This document shows, one piece after another, positions 55,292-64,000 of a stretch of 64,000 nucleotides of DNA (within the stretch, counting starts at the first letter, position 1; each line of letters starts with the position of its first letter). The translations under genes and the position numbers were made by a program. This DNA is from Rhizorhabdus wittichii RW1 (GTDB taxonomy: Bacteria; Pseudomonadota; Alphaproteobacteria; Sphingomonadales; Sphingomonadaceae), in assembly GCA_000016765.1 (NCBI GenBank), contig CP000699.1:2542001-2606000 (forward strand). Direction: 5' to 3'. Under the pieces are notes generated by a model that did not search any database, was not told where the DNA came from, and saw nothing but the letters and a program-made list of their open reading frames with translations.

Positions 55292-58200
55292 TTACCCCAC
55301 CACCGACAATTGCGGCCGGCCGGCCGTGCCGATCCGGGCGGTCATGCCCGGCAGGCGCTCGATCCGGGCGACCAGTTCGGCGTCGAGCTGGAAGTCGCGG
55401 CCGAGCAGCACGTCCGCCCTGCCGCCGTCGGGCAGGATCGCCTTGAGGTACATCTCGCCGCGGCCGCCGCGCTCGTCGGCCATCAGCGCGGCGAGCGCCG
55501 GGATCGCCGCCGGATCGGCGGTCTCGACGTCGACGCGCAGCTTGATCTGCTGCATCGACTCATAGCTCTGCAGCCCGCGCACCGTGACCCGGGGCGTCTC
55601 CTCGCCCGCGCGCCAGTCGAGCTCGACCCGCAGCAGCGCGCAGGCGCCCGACCGCGCCGCGGCCTCCAGCTCGGCCGAGGCGTTCTCCTCGAAGCAGGTG
55701 GCGATGAACTGCCCGCTCGAATCGGAGCAGGTCGCCATCATGTAGCGCTTGCCCTTGGCCGAGGTCCGCCAGCGGGCGTCCTCGATCAGCGCCGACATCA
55801 CCGAATTGACCCGCCCGCCGTCGACCGGCGCCGGCAGCGCGCACAAGGCGGCGAAGCTGCGCGCGCCGTTCGCCTCGGCGAGGTGGCGGACCTGGTCGGT
55901 CGGGTGCGAGGAGAAATAGAAGCCGAAGCTCTCCTTCTCCGCCGCCATCCGGTCGGCCAGCGTCCAGTGCAGCCCGCGATCGATGCGGATCGGCGCGAGC
56001 GCGGCGGGGCTGTCGCCGAACAGGCCGCCCTGTCCGCTCTCGCGCTGCTCGGCCGCGCTCGACGCATGGGCGAGGATCAGCTCGGCCGAGGCGAAGATGC
56101 CGGCGCGCTCCGTCTCGATCTCGTCGAAGGCGCCGCCGCCGGCCAGGCTTTCGAGCTGGCGGCGGTTGAGCTGGCGCGGGTCGATCCGGTCGGCGAAATC
56201 CTCGAGGCTCCCGAACGGCCCCTTCGCCTTGCGCGCCTCGACGAGCTGCTCCATCGCTTTCTCGCCGACGCCCTTGAGCGCGCCGAGCGCATAGCGGACG
56301 AACAGCTCCTCGTCCTGCTGCTCGACCGCGAACTCCGCCTCGCTATGGTTGATGCAGGGACCGAGGCACTGGATGCCCATGCGGCGCATGTCGTCGATGA
56401 AGATGGCGAGCTTGTCGGTCTGCGCCATGTCGTAGCACATCGACGCGGCGTAGAATTCGGCCTTATGGTGCGCCTTCAGCCAGGCGGTGTGATAGGCGAC
56501 GAGCGCATAGGCGGCCGCGTGGCTCTTGTTGAAGCCGTAGCCCGCGAATTTGTCGATCAAGTCGAACAGCTCGTTGGCCTTGGCCGCGGCGATGTCGTTC
56601 GCGGCGCAGCCCTCGACGAAGCGGCTGCGCTGGGCGTCCATCTCCGCCTTGATCTTCTTGCCCATCGCGCGGCGCAGCAGGTCGGCGTCGCCGAGCGAAT
56701 AGCCGGCGAGGATCTGCGCCGCCTGCATCACCTGCTCCTGGTAGACGAAGATCCCGTAGGTCTCCTTCAATATGCCTTCGAGCAGCGGGTGCGGATATTC
56801 GATCTCCTCGCGCCCGTTCTTGCGGGCGCCGAAGGTCGGGATATTGTCCATCGGGCCCGGCCGGTAGAGCGACACCAGCGCGATGATGTCCTCGAAGCAG
56901 GTCGGCCGGACGGCCGCCAGCGTGCGGCGCATGCCTTCCGATTCGAGCTGGAACACGCCGACCGTGTCGCCGCGCTGGAGCAGGGCATAGACCTCGGGAT
57001 CGTCCCAGGGCAGCGAATCGAGATCGACCGCGATCCCGCGCTGGTTGAGGAACTGCACCGCCTTCTGCAGCACCGACAGCGTCTTGAGGCCGAGGAAGTC
57101 GAACTTCACCAGGCCGGCGCCCTCGACGAACTTCATGTCGAACTGGGTGACCGGCATGTCCGAGCGCGGATCGCGGTAGAGCGGCACCAGCGCGTCGAGC
57201 CGCCGGTCGCCGATCACCACGCCGGCCGCGTGGGTCGAGCTGTGGCGCGGCAGGCCTTCCAGCTTCATCGCCAGGTCGAGCAGGCGGCGGACCTCGATGT
57301 CGCCCTTATATTCGGCGGCCAGCTCGGGCACGCCGTTGAGCGCGCGGTCGAGCGTCCAGGGGTCGGTCGGGTGGTTGGGGACGAGCTTGGCGAGCCGGTC
57401 GACCTGGCCGTAGCTCATCTGCAGCACGCGGCCGGTGTCCTTGAGCACCGCGCGCGCCTTCAGCTTACCGAAGGTGATGATCTGCGCGACCTGGTCGCGG
57501 CCATATTTCTCCTGGACGTAGCGGATCACCTCGCCACGCCGGGTTTCGCAGAAGTCGATGTCGAAGTCGGGCATCGACACGCGTTCCGGGTTGAGGAAGC
57601 GTTCGAACAGCAGGCCCAGCCGCAGCGGATCGAGATCGGTGATGGTCAGCGCCCAGGCGACCACCGAGCCCGCGCCCGAACCACGGCCCGGCCCCACCGG
57701 GATATCGTGATCCTTCGCCCATTTGATGAAGTCGGCGACGATCAGGAAATAGCCGGGAAACCCCATCTTGATGATGATCTCGGTCTCGAAGGCGAGCCGG
57801 TCGAAATAGGCCTGGCGCTGCTCGGCATCGGTGACGCCCAGCTTCTCCAGCCGCATCTCCAGCCCCTCGCGCGCGTCGCGGCGCAGCGCCTCGGCCTCGC
57901 CCTCGCGGTCGCCGGCGAGGCTGGGCAGGATCGGCTTGCGATAGGGCGCGGCGACGGCGCAGCGCTGCGCCACCACCAGCGTGTTCGCCAGCGCCTCGGG
58001 GATGTCCTCGAACAGCTTCGCCATCTCGGCGGCGGGCTTCATCCACAGGTCGGGCGAGCTGCGCGGCCGTTCGGCTGTGTCGATGTAGGAGGAGCTGGCG
58101 ATGCACAGCATCGCATCGTGCGCGGCGTGGAATTCGGGCTCGGCGAAACAGGCCGGGTTGGTCGCGACCAGCGGCAGGTTGCGCGCATAGGCGAGGTCGA

Positions 58201-58759
58201 TCAGCGCCTCCTCGGCGGCTTCCTCGTCGGCATTGCCGCGACGGGCCAGCTCGACATAGAGCCGGCCGGGGAACAGCGCCTCCAGCTTGTCGGCATAGCT
58301 CGCCGCCGCGCCGGCCTGCTCGGCGGCGAGCAGCCGGGTCAACGCGCCCTCGCCGCCCGCGGTCAGCGCGATCAGCCCGTCGGTCCGCCCTTCGAGCGCC
58401 GACAGCGGGACATGCGCGTCCTCATGCACCGGCCGTTCGAGATGCGCGGCCGAGACCAGCGCGCAGAGATTGTCGTAGCCCGTCATGTCCTGCGCATAGA
58501 GCGCCAGCCAGTCGATGATGAGCTGGTCGATGCCGGGACGCCGGATCGCCAGCATCGTGCCGATCACCGGCTGGACGCCTTCCTTCTTGGCGCCGTCGGA
58601 GAAGGCCATCGCGGCATAGAGGCCGTTGCGGTCGGTCAGCGCCGCCGCCGGGAAGCCGAGCTTCTTCGCATGCTTCGCGATCGCCTTCGGGTCGATCGCG
58701 CCTTCGAGCATCGTATAGGCGGAAAAGATCCGCAGCGGCACGAACGACTGGTAAGGCAT
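55292..58759 (-). CDS. dnaE: DNA polymerase III alpha subunit
   Basis: A 1155-residue replicative polymerase. The N-terminal PHP domain starts FVPLRIFSAYTMLEGAID; the catalytic palm has SMPDFDIDFCETRRGEV, whose two Asp are active-site residues, and GRGSGAGSVVAWAL lies just before. The C-terminal OB-fold region (from about residue 990) and tau-binding tail complete it. The PHP motif lacks the first metal-binding His/Asp pair that metal-binding PHP domains carry (I-F-S-A instead of V-H-S-D). Length is normal for DnaE1. Monocistronic, start at 58759. Confidence 0.97.
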   Translation of the reverse strand: MPYQSFVPLRIFSAYTMLEGAIDPKAIAKHAKKLGFPAAALTDRNGLYAAMAFSDGAKKEGVQPVIGTMLAIRRPGIDQLIIDWLALYAQDMTGYDNLCALVSAAHLERPVHEDAHVPLSALEGRTDGLIALTAGGEGALTRLLAAEQAGAAASYADKLEALFPGRLYVELARRGNADEEAAEEALIDLAYARNLPLVATNPACFAEPEFHAAHDAMLCIASSSYIDTAERPRSSPDLWMKPAAEMAKLFEDIPEALANTLVVAQRCAVAAPYRKPILPSLAGDREGEAEALRRDAREGLEMRLEKLGVTDAEQRQAYFDRLAFETEIIIKMGFPGYFLIVADFIKWAKDHDIPVGPGRGSGAGSVVAWALTITDLDPLRLGLLFERFLNPERVSMPDFDIDFCETRRGEVIRYVQEKYGRDQVAQIITFGKLKARAVLKDTGRVLQMSYGQVDRLAKLVPNHPTDPWTLDRALNGVPELAAEYKGDIEVRRLLDLAMKLEGLPRHSSTHAAGVVIGDRRLDALVPLYRDPRSDMPVTQFDMKFVEGAGLVKFDFLGLKTLSVLQKAVQFLNQRGIAVDLDSLPWDDPEVYALLQRGDTVGVFQLESEGMRRTLAAVRPTCFEDIIALVSLYRPGPMDNIPTFGARKNGREEIEYPHPLLEGILKETYGIFVYQEQVMQAAQILAGYSLGDADLLRRAMGKKIKAEMDAQRSRFVEGCAANDIAAAKANELFDLIDKFAGYGFNKSHAAAYALVAYHTAWLKAHHKAEFYAASMCYDMAQTDKLAIFIDDMRRMGIQCLGPCINHSEAEFAVEQQDEELFVRYALGALKGVGEKAMEQLVEARKAKGPFGSLEDFADRIDPRQLNRRQLESLAGGGAFDEIETERAGIFASAELILAHASSAAEQRESGQGGLFGDSPAALAPIRIDRGLHWTLADRMAAEKESFGFYFSSHPTDQVRHLAEANGARSFAALCALPAPVDGGRVNSVMSALIEDARWRTSAKGKRYMMATCSDSSGQFIATCFEENASAELEAAARSGACALLRVELDWRAGEETPRVTVRGLQSYESMQQIKLRVDVETADPAAIPALAALMADERGGRGEMYLKAILPDGGRADVLLGRDFQLDAELVARIERLPGMTARIGTAGRPQLSVVG

Positions 58760-58970
58760 GATCCCAATCTATGCCGCCGCGCCGGATTCGCCAGCCCCCT
58801 CGCGCGGCTTATCCACATCTTCGTCGCGGAACCGTCATCGATCGAGAATCTGAATATCTGTCATCGAGATAATCCCGCGACAGTCGGTACGATACCGGAT
58901 TGATCTTCGGGCAACCTTCCATAGCCTTCGCGCAGGGCAAAGCTACGGGACAACTTATAGGGAGGTTGCC

Positions 58971-60326
58971 GTGCTCAAGATCCATCGAAAGCGTTTATTC
59001 GTCCTCGTCACCGCCTTGTTTGCGGGGGCAGCGACGATCGCTGCCGACGACATGGACTTTTCCCAGCTCGTCCAGTCGACCCAGAAGGAGAAACCTCAAT
59101 TCGCCAAGCGGCAGCAGGATCTGCTCGCCGCGCGCTACGACCTGTCGAACCGGCCGGTGGCCGGCGTCGAGATGGCGGGCGGCAAGGCCGTGCAGGGCGG
59201 CGTCCGCGTCCGGCTGCCGAACGGCGTCACCTGGGACCAGCTTGCCGCCATGTCGCCCGAGGATATCCAGGCGAAGGGCCTGTGGCCGGCCGGCTTCTAT
59301 CCGCTGCCGCATCCGCATCACGAGGCCGGGGGCATGGTCTTCCCCAAATTCGCGATCGACGAGACCCGCCGCCAGACGGGCCGCGACATCGCGCGCTTCG
59401 ACCTCGACTATGACCTGCCCGATCACATGCTGCCGAAATTCCCGGCGCCGATCTTCCTGACCACCCGGCCGGACCTGGGCGACGTGTCGAAGGGCCAGCT
59501 CGTCACCACCCAGAATTACTGGATGCTGTTCAAGGACGCGCTCAACCCCAAGCAGCTCGACGGCCTGCGGCTGCTGCTCACGCCCTTCCCGCAGCAGCAG
59601 TTCAACGCCACCGACGACCGGCGCAGCCTGGCCCCCAGCCTCGGCGTCGCCTGTTTCGACTGCCACGCCAACGGCCACACCAACGCGGCGACGCACACGG
59701 TCGGCGATATCCGGCCCAACGAATTCCGCCACCGGATCGACACGCCGTCGCTGCGCGGCGTCAACATCCAGCGGCTGTTCGGGTCGCAGAGGGCGCTCAA
59801 GACGGTCGAGGACTTCACCGAGTTCGAGCAGCGCGCCGCCTATTTCGACGGCGACCCGACGACCGCGGCGAAGAAGGGCGTCAACACGCTCAACCGCGCC
59901 GACCAGGTCCATGCGATGGCCGAGTTCCAGGAGCTGCTCGACTTCCCGCCGGCGCCGAAGCTGACGCCGCTGGGGAGGCTCGATCCGAAGAAGGCGACCG
60001 CCGCCGAACTGCGCGGCGAGGCGATCTTCCACGGCAAGGGCCAATGCGCCGTGTGCCATGGCGGGCCTTATTTCACCGACAATCTGATGCACAACCTGCG
60101 CACCGAGCGCTTCTTCAAGCCGAAGATGATCAACGGCCGCTTCGCCTCGGCGGACGGCCCGATCAAGACCTTCACCCTGCGCGGCATCAAGGACTCGCCG
60201 CCCTATCTGCACGACGACCGGCTGATGACGCTCGACGACGTGGTCGAGTTCTTCAACATCGTGCTGGGCACCGGCCTGACCGCCGACGAGAAGAAGGACC
60301 TTGTCGCCTTCCTCTACACGCTCTGA
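58971..60326 (+). CDS. Di-heme cytochrome c, MauG/peroxidase-like
   Basis: A 451-residue exported protein with two c-type heme sites, CFDCH (about 229-233) and CAVCH (about 359-363), separated by 130 residues as in bacterial di-heme peroxidases and MauG. A signal peptide ends near residue 25. Other family parts are LPHPHHEAGG and the terminal KTFTLRGIKDSPPYLHDDRLMTLDDVVEFFN. It starts at a GTG with GGGAGG upstream. Possible roles are H2O2 reduction or oxidation of a partner protein. It stands alone between dnaE and the Tad-like genes; no partner is identified. Confidence 0.88.
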   Translation: MLKIHRKRLFVLVTALFAGAATIAADDMDFSQLVQSTQKEKPQFAKRQQDLLAARYDLSNRPVAGVEMAGGKAVQGGVRVRLPNGVTWDQLAAMSPEDIQAKGLWPAGFYPLPHPHHEAGGMVFPKFAIDETRRQTGRDIARFDLDYDLPDHMLPKFPAPIFLTTRPDLGDVSKGQLVTTQNYWMLFKDALNPKQLDGLRLLLTPFPQQQFNATDDRRSLAPSLGVACFDCHANGHTNAATHTVGDIRPNEFRHRIDTPSLRGVNIQRLFGSQRALKTVEDFTEFEQRAAYFDGDPTTAAKKGVNTLNRADQVHAMAEFQELLDFPPAPKLTPLGRLDPKKATAAELRGEAIFHGKGQCAVCHGGPYFTDNLMHNLRTERFFKPKMINGRFASADGPIKTFTLRGIKDSPPYLHDDRLMTLDDVVEFFNIVLGTGLTADEKKDLVAFLYTL

Positions 60327-60332
60327 GACCAA

Positions 60333-60362
60333 GGCGGGGGAGCGCGCGGCGCTTCCCCGCCG
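60333..60362. terminator. Convergent terminator-like hairpin
   Basis: GGCGGGGGAGCGC pairs with GCGCTTCCCCGCC (imperfect) between the cytochrome stop and the convergent TadE-like gene. No T-run. Confidence 0.5.
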
Positions 60363-60373
60363 GCATGACGCGG

Positions 60374-60781
60374 CTAGCTCGCCGTCGGGAAGCAGCTTTC
60401 GGTGCTGAGCGCGGTCAGCTTGCTCGGCAGCAGCTTGGTCGAGGCGCCCTGATAGGTGGAGGCGATCGTCACCCTGGTCATGCCCGCGACCGACGAGCAG
60501 GTCGCGGCCGGGGTGAGCGTCACCGCCGCCGCCGTCAGCTTCACGCCCCCGGCCGCCGCGCGGGCGACGGCGTAGCTCTGCACCTCCCCGGCGGTCTTGC
60601 AGCCGGTGACGCCGAGCGCGGCGCAGCGCGCGCTGTTGACCGCGACCTCCTGCAGCGTCTGGTAGGTCCACGCCATGCGCGCGCCGTCGATGGTCAGGAA
60701 CATGAACATCAGGAAGGCGGGTGCGACCAGCGCGAACTCGACCGCGGTCACGCCCCTCGCGTCGCGCAGCAGCCGGGTCAT
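60374..60781 (-). CDS. TadE-like pseudopilin protein
   Basis: A 135-residue protein. RDARGVTAVEFALVAPAFLMFMFLTIDGARM matches the TadE pattern: Arg/Gly before a hydrophobic helix with Glu at position 5 (VEFALVAP). The rest is a small periplasmic domain with four cysteines. TadE/TadF are minor pseudopilins of the Flp/Tad secretion system. It overlaps the upstream TadE-like gene by ATGA and is the third of a three-gene set, without tadA-D or rcp genes here. Confidence 0.85.
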   Translation of the reverse strand: MTRLLRDARGVTAVEFALVAPAFLMFMFLTIDGARMAWTYQTLQEVAVNSARCAALGVTGCKTAGEVQSYAVARAAAGGVKLTAAAVTLTPAATCSSVAGMTRVTIASTYQGASTKLLPSKLTALSTESCFPTAS

Positions 60782-61278
60782 TGCAGGCGCACCATCGCGG
60801 TGCGGGTCTGCGTCATCGTGCCCCCCAGCATCGCCGCCGGCACCAGCAGCGTGCTCGCCGTCGCGGTCGCGCTGATCCGCATATAATAGCCGGGCAGGCT
60901 GCCGTCCGAGCAGGTCTTGTCGCAGCCGAGCGCGCTGTAGGTCGGCGCGCCGCCGCTGATGCAGGCGCAGGTGCGGCCGCTATTGGCGCAGGTCGCATTG
61001 CCGTTGCAGCTGATCGAGACGGTCGGCGCGCTCGACAGCTTCGCCGCCGCCGCGACATAGGTGCCGATCGCCGACTGGTCGACGCTGGCGCGGCTGTTGA
61101 AGGCGATCATCGCCCCCTGCTCGACCGCGCTGTCGAGGCGCAGCCGCTGCTGATACCACATGGCGATGTCGAGTCCGGCAGTCATCACGAAGAAGAACAG
61201 GACGGAGAGCAAGGCGAACTCGATCGTCGCCACGCCACGGCGGTCGTCGCGCAGGCGATGGAGAAGCGCCCGGATCAT
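60778..61278 (-). CDS. TadE-like pseudopilin protein
   Basis: A 166-residue TadE-like protein. DDRRGVATIEFALLSVLFFFVMTAGLDIAMW is the pseudopilin helix with the conserved Glu. A cysteine-rich segment (ISCNGNATCANSGRTCACISGG, then CDKTC) follows and may form disulfides. Both ends overlap neighbours by four bases. A second TadE-like protein next to the first suggests they act together, perhaps as a heterodimer. Confidence 0.85.
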   Translation of the reverse strand: MIRALLHRLRDDRRGVATIEFALLSVLFFFVMTAGLDIAMWYQQRLRLDSAVEQGAMIAFNSRASVDQSAIGTYVAAAAKLSSAPTVSISCNGNATCANSGRTCACISGGAPTYSALGCDKTCSDGSLPGYYMRISATATASTLLVPAAMLGGTMTQTRTAMVRLQ

Positions 61279-63152
61279 TTGAACAGCGCCACATTGGCCA
61301 CGCTGCTCGACGTGCCCGACAGGCCGGAGCAGGCGCTGGCGACGTTGGTGCCGCCCGACAGGTTGAGCGTGCTGACGATCATCATCAGGCAGTTCGATCC
61401 GTTGCCCGACATCGATGCGCCGCCGGTGAGCGTCACGTCCGACTTGGGCGCGTAGATCAGCCCGGCATATTTGCCGCTCGCCCCGCCGCCCATCGTCGAG
61501 GCGGACGATGTCTTGGTGGCGAACAGGATGCCGGGCACGCCATAGCTGGCCAGCGCACCGGGCGCGGCGAGATCGAGCGTGGTGCCGCCGGCCAGGCTGT
61601 AGGTCCCGCTCATCGCGAAGGTCACGTCGGTGCCGGTCATCGCGCCACCGGTGCCGTTGGTGAAGTTGCCGTTGAGGATGTAGACGCCCGACCCGAAGGT
61701 CATCGCTCCGCTGCTGCTCAGATTTCCGTTGATGACGTGGGTCGCCGCCTTCGGGAAGATCAGCGTGCTGCCGCCCCCCGTGGTGATCAGGCCGTTGACG
61801 CTGAACGTGCCGCCGGCGGCGGTCGGGCTCGCGCAGTTCGCCGTGAAGCATAGCGTGCTGCCATTGCCGAGGTTGATCGCGGTGCCCGACGCATTGCCGA
61901 TCGTCACGGCGTCACCGACGCCGATGCCGATCCGGATCGTGGTGCCGCCGGCTATCACTATGCCGCCGCCGAGCATGAAGCCGCCGCTGCCGACGTTCAG
62001 CGTGCGCCCGCCCGAGACGTTGAGCGAGCCGAAGCTGTGATCACCGTTGCCGATCGTGACCACGCTGCCATTGTTGAAATCGAACAGGCCGGTGACGGTG
62101 ACGTCGCCATTGCCGATCGTCATGCCGGTCCCGCCCATGCTGACCGACCGTGCCTTCAGGGTCAGCGGCCCCTCGAACACCGCGGTGATGCCGCCGGACA
62201 TGACGATGTCGCGCAGGTCGTAGGACTTGGCCGGGAAGGTGTAGGTCTTGGTGCCGCTGTTCCAATAGGGCGCGACGTTCGCCGCCGGGCTGTAGTTGAG
62301 GATATAATCCTCGGTCGACGCGCTGGTCTGGGTCGCCGGCGTCACCAGCGGCGTGGTGCAGCTCCGGTTGCCGTCGGCATAGTCCGGATCGCTATAGCCG
62401 CTGAGCTGGTTCACCTTGCACAGCAGCCCCTTCAGCGTGCTGTCGTCCTTCATCCAGTCGGTCGCCGCACTCGCCTTGTTCTGGACGATGTCGTTTGCGG
62501 TCGGCGAGGTGGTGATGCCCTTGCCCGGATTGTCGATGCCCTTGCCCGCATTGACCTGCTTGGCGGTGATGGTGGTGCCCCAGGGGACGGTCACCCCGGC
62601 ATTGGTGTTCACCGCGCAGCCCGGCGAGGTGATGCTGACGCCGCCGCTGAGGGTGATGCCGTAGGTCGGCGTCGAGGACAGCGCGGCGATGCAGGGCGGC
62701 GCGGTCGTCGTCGTCGCGGTGGTGGTCGCCGATCCGGTCGCCGTCACGTCATAGGCGAGCGCCGAGGAGAAGACCCGGCCGAGCGCGATCGGGACCGAGG
62801 TGGTGACCGAAACCTGCACGAGCTGCTTCGAGGTCGCCGAATCGGTGACGAGCGCGACCGTCGCCGCGCTGGCGGGCAGGCCCTGCGCGACGACCACCGC
62901 CTTGGCGGTCGCGGTCATCTCGCTGGGGTTGCTGTTGACATTATAGGCGAGCGCCCCGGCCAGCGCCGCCATGTCGGCGATCCGCTGGTTGGCGGTGTCG
63001 GCGGCATAGCCGCGGCTGATCTCGACCGCGAAGGCGCCCATGCCGACGAGCACGGTGAGCGACAGCGCGCCGATCACCGCGACGGCGCCGCGCGTCGCGC
63101 GCGCCAGGCCGGCGCCATGCGCCGCCATCGAGGACATCCAGGCCCGGACCAT
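61275..63152 (-). CDS. TadG-like protein with repetitive glycine-rich passenger
   Basis: A 625-residue protein. Residues 1-60 match a TadG-like N-terminus (RGAVAVIGALSLTVLVGMGAFAVEISRGYAADTANQRIADMAALAGA). From about residue 330 the chain is made of short Gly/Ser/Thr/Asn repeats (MTIGNGDVTVTG, VVTIGNGDHSFGS, LNVSGGRTLNVGSGG and similar) as in beta-helix or beta-roll passengers. Serine/threonine are unusually frequent. The start is uncertain: 63152 or Met6. It is the first gene of the Tad-like trio. Likely surface-exposed or secreted; function unknown. Confidence 0.8.
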   Translation of the reverse strand: MVRAWMSSMAAHGAGLARATRGAVAVIGALSLTVLVGMGAFAVEISRGYAADTANQRIADMAALAGALAYNVNSNPSEMTATAKAVVVAQGLPASAATVALVTDSATSKQLVQVSVTTSVPIALGRVFSSALAYDVTATGSATTTATTTTAPPCIAALSSTPTYGITLSGGVSITSPGCAVNTNAGVTVPWGTTITAKQVNAGKGIDNPGKGITTSPTANDIVQNKASAATDWMKDDSTLKGLLCKVNQLSGYSDPDYADGNRSCTTPLVTPATQTSASTEDYILNYSPAANVAPYWNSGTKTYTFPAKSYDLRDIVMSGGITAVFEGPLTLKARSVSMGGTGMTIGNGDVTVTGLFDFNNGSVVTIGNGDHSFGSLNVSGGRTLNVGSGGFMLGGGIVIAGGTTIRIGIGVGDAVTIGNASGTAINLGNGSTLCFTANCASPTAAGGTFSVNGLITTGGGSTLIFPKAATHVINGNLSSSGAMTFGSGVYILNGNFTNGTGGAMTGTDVTFAMSGTYSLAGGTTLDLAAPGALASYGVPGILFATKTSSASTMGGGASGKYAGLIYAPKSDVTLTGGASMSGNGSNCLMMIVSTLNLSGGTNVASACSGLSGTSSSVANVALFK

Positions 63153-63219
63153 CGGGCCCGTCTAGGATGGAATGCTTAATAAAGCGGTCAGGCGCGATGG
63201 TTAACGGGCGGCGGCCCGA

Positions 63220-63891
63220 TCAGTCGAGCCGCCCCTCGTGCAGCCGCACGACCCGGTCCATCCGCGCCGCCAGCCGCTCATTATGGGTCGCGACCAGCGC
63301 CGCCGACCCCTCCTGCCGCACCAGCCGCAGGAACTCGGCGAGGACGATATCGGCGGTGGCCTCGTCGAGATTGCCGGTCGGCTCGTCGGCGAGCACCAGC
63401 GCCGGCCGGTTCGCCAGCGCGCGCGCGACCGCGACCCGCTGCTGCTCGCCGCCCGAAAGCTGCGACGGGCGATGGCCGAGCCGCTGCGCGAGGCCGAGCG
63501 CGGTGAGCAGCCCCTCGGCCCGCTCGCGCGCGGGCGCGGCGTCGGCGCCGTGGATGAGCTGCGGCAGCACGACATTCTCGACCGCGGTGAAATCGGGCAG
63601 CAGATGGTGGAACTGGTAGACGAAGCCGAGCCGGTCGCGGCGCAGGCGGGTGCGCCCGGCCGAATCGAGCTTCGCGGCTTCCTCGCCGGCGATCCGGATC
63701 GATCCCTCGAACCCGCCTTCGAGCAGGCCGACCGCCTGCAGCAGGGTCGACTTGCCCGATCCCGAGGGCCCCAGCAGCGCCACGATCTCGCCCGGCGCGA
63801 TCGACAGGTCGACCTGCCGCAGCACATGGATCGCGACGTCGGCCTGGTGGAAGGTGCGGCTGAGCGCCCGTACGGCAAGGACGTCACTCAT
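63220..63891 (-). CDS. lolD: Lipoprotein-releasing ABC transporter ATP-binding protein
   Basis: A 223-residue ABC ATPase. Walker A is GPSGSGKS (41-48), the signature is LSGGEQ (145-150) and Walker B is [13 protein letters not shown] (166-174). The order of motifs and length match LolD, which powers release of outer-membrane lipoproteins to LolA. It overlaps the end of the permease gene by 8 bases (63884-63891). Confidence 0.93.
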   Translation of the reverse strand: MSDVLAVRALSRTFHQADVAIHVLRQVDLSIAPGEIVALLGPSGSGKSTLLQAVGLLEGGFEGSIRIAGEEAAKLDSAGRTRLRRDRLGFVYQFHHLLPDFTAVENVVLPQLIHGADAAPARERAEGLLTALGLAQRLGHRPSQLSGGEQQRVAVARALANRPALVLADEPTGNLDEATADIVLAEFLRLVRQEGSAALVATHNERLAARMDRVVRLHEGRLD

Positions 63892-64000
63892 AGCGCAGCA
63901 CCTCCACCGGATCGGTGCTCGCCGCCTTCCACGCCGGATAGAGCGTCGACAGGAAGCTGAAGCCCAGCGCCATGGCGATGATCGCGCCGACCTCGACCGG
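63884..64000 (-). CDS. Lipoprotein-releasing ABC permease LolC/LolE, C-terminal end
   Basis: Only 38 residues are in the window ([38 protein letters not shown]), the last membrane helix and the P-A-W-K-A-x3-D-P-V-E-x-L-R-Y-E tail that marks LolC/LolE (FtsX-like) permeases. The 5' part lies outside. It is the first gene of the pair with lolD and, as in other alphaproteobacteria, is probably a single LolC/E hybrid. Confidence 0.9.
   Translation of the reverse strand, partial: PVEVGAIIAMALGFSFLSTLYPAWKAASTDPVEVLRYE

Noticed and set aside
55202-58903. Open frame of 1233 codons on the plus strand
   Set aside because: It lies antisense to dnaE, which has clear polymerase motifs. High G+C removes stop codons from the opposite strand; the translation is Arg/Ala/Gly-rich with no domain.

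Overview
The window is high-GC (roughly two-thirds G+C) alphaproteobacterial DNA. Several things point to a sphingomonad (Sphingomonas, Sphingobium or Rhizorhabdus type): three TonB-dependent receptors beside aromatic-catabolism genes, CobS/CobT next to a J-domain protein and BolA, a lolCD-dnaE neighbourhood, and Tad-type pseudopilin genes. I cannot name the species from sequence alone.

Positions 1-38800 form an accessory catabolic region built from several small operons. (i) 1-8536: an operon of TonB receptor, ricin-lectin-like secreted protein, exported metallo-beta-lactamase-fold (MBL) hydrolase, triple-RidA protein and MFS aromatic-acid transporter. It diverges from a VOC ring-cleavage-type dioxygenase and a GntR/FCD repressor. 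(ii) 8567-11853: quinone-reductase-like MDR, FAH hydrolase and a SnoaL-like protein, divergent from a TetR regulator. (iii) 12043-17011: flavin aromatic hydroxylase, Tat-exported MBL hydrolase and TonB receptor. (iv) 17528-19720: a third TonB receptor. (v) 19893-25937: FAH hydrolase, SMP-30 lactonase and beta-keto acid cleavage enzyme, then a LysR regulator divergent from two SDRs. (vi) 26082-33501: two ACMSD-type amidohydrolases (one with a Tat signal), a SnoaL-like protein, a Rieske oxygenase, a two-domain extradiol dioxygenase, a flavin monooxygenase of the acyl-CoA dehydrogenase fold and an NmrA-like protein. (vii) 33518-38755: LeuD/LeuC-type hydro-lyase, HMG-CoA-lyase-like aldolase, class III CoA transferase and a LysR regulator. 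Together these look like uptake, periplasmic processing, ring hydroxylation or demethylation, ring cleavage, and breakdown of the products to acetyl-CoA and keto acids. The substrate is not readable from the sequence.

Positions 38889-64000 are core genome: HU, a CNNM/CorC-type membrane protein, an OmpA-like lipoprotein, tadA, rpmB, a phytase-like esterase, cobT-phosphatase-cobS, a J-domain protein, bolA, small membrane proteins, proA, a dicarboxylate symporter, a DUF4136 lipoprotein, dnaE, a di-heme cytochrome c, three TadE/TadG-like genes and lolD with the end of lolC/E.

The most interesting non-coding signals are four AT-flanked GTCGAC palindromes that fit a FadR-type GntR operator near the first operons, a shared ungapped element of about 43 bases in front of distant catabolic operons (23-32 kb), and three copies of a 93-94 bp inverted-repeat element lying between the catabolic sub-operons.
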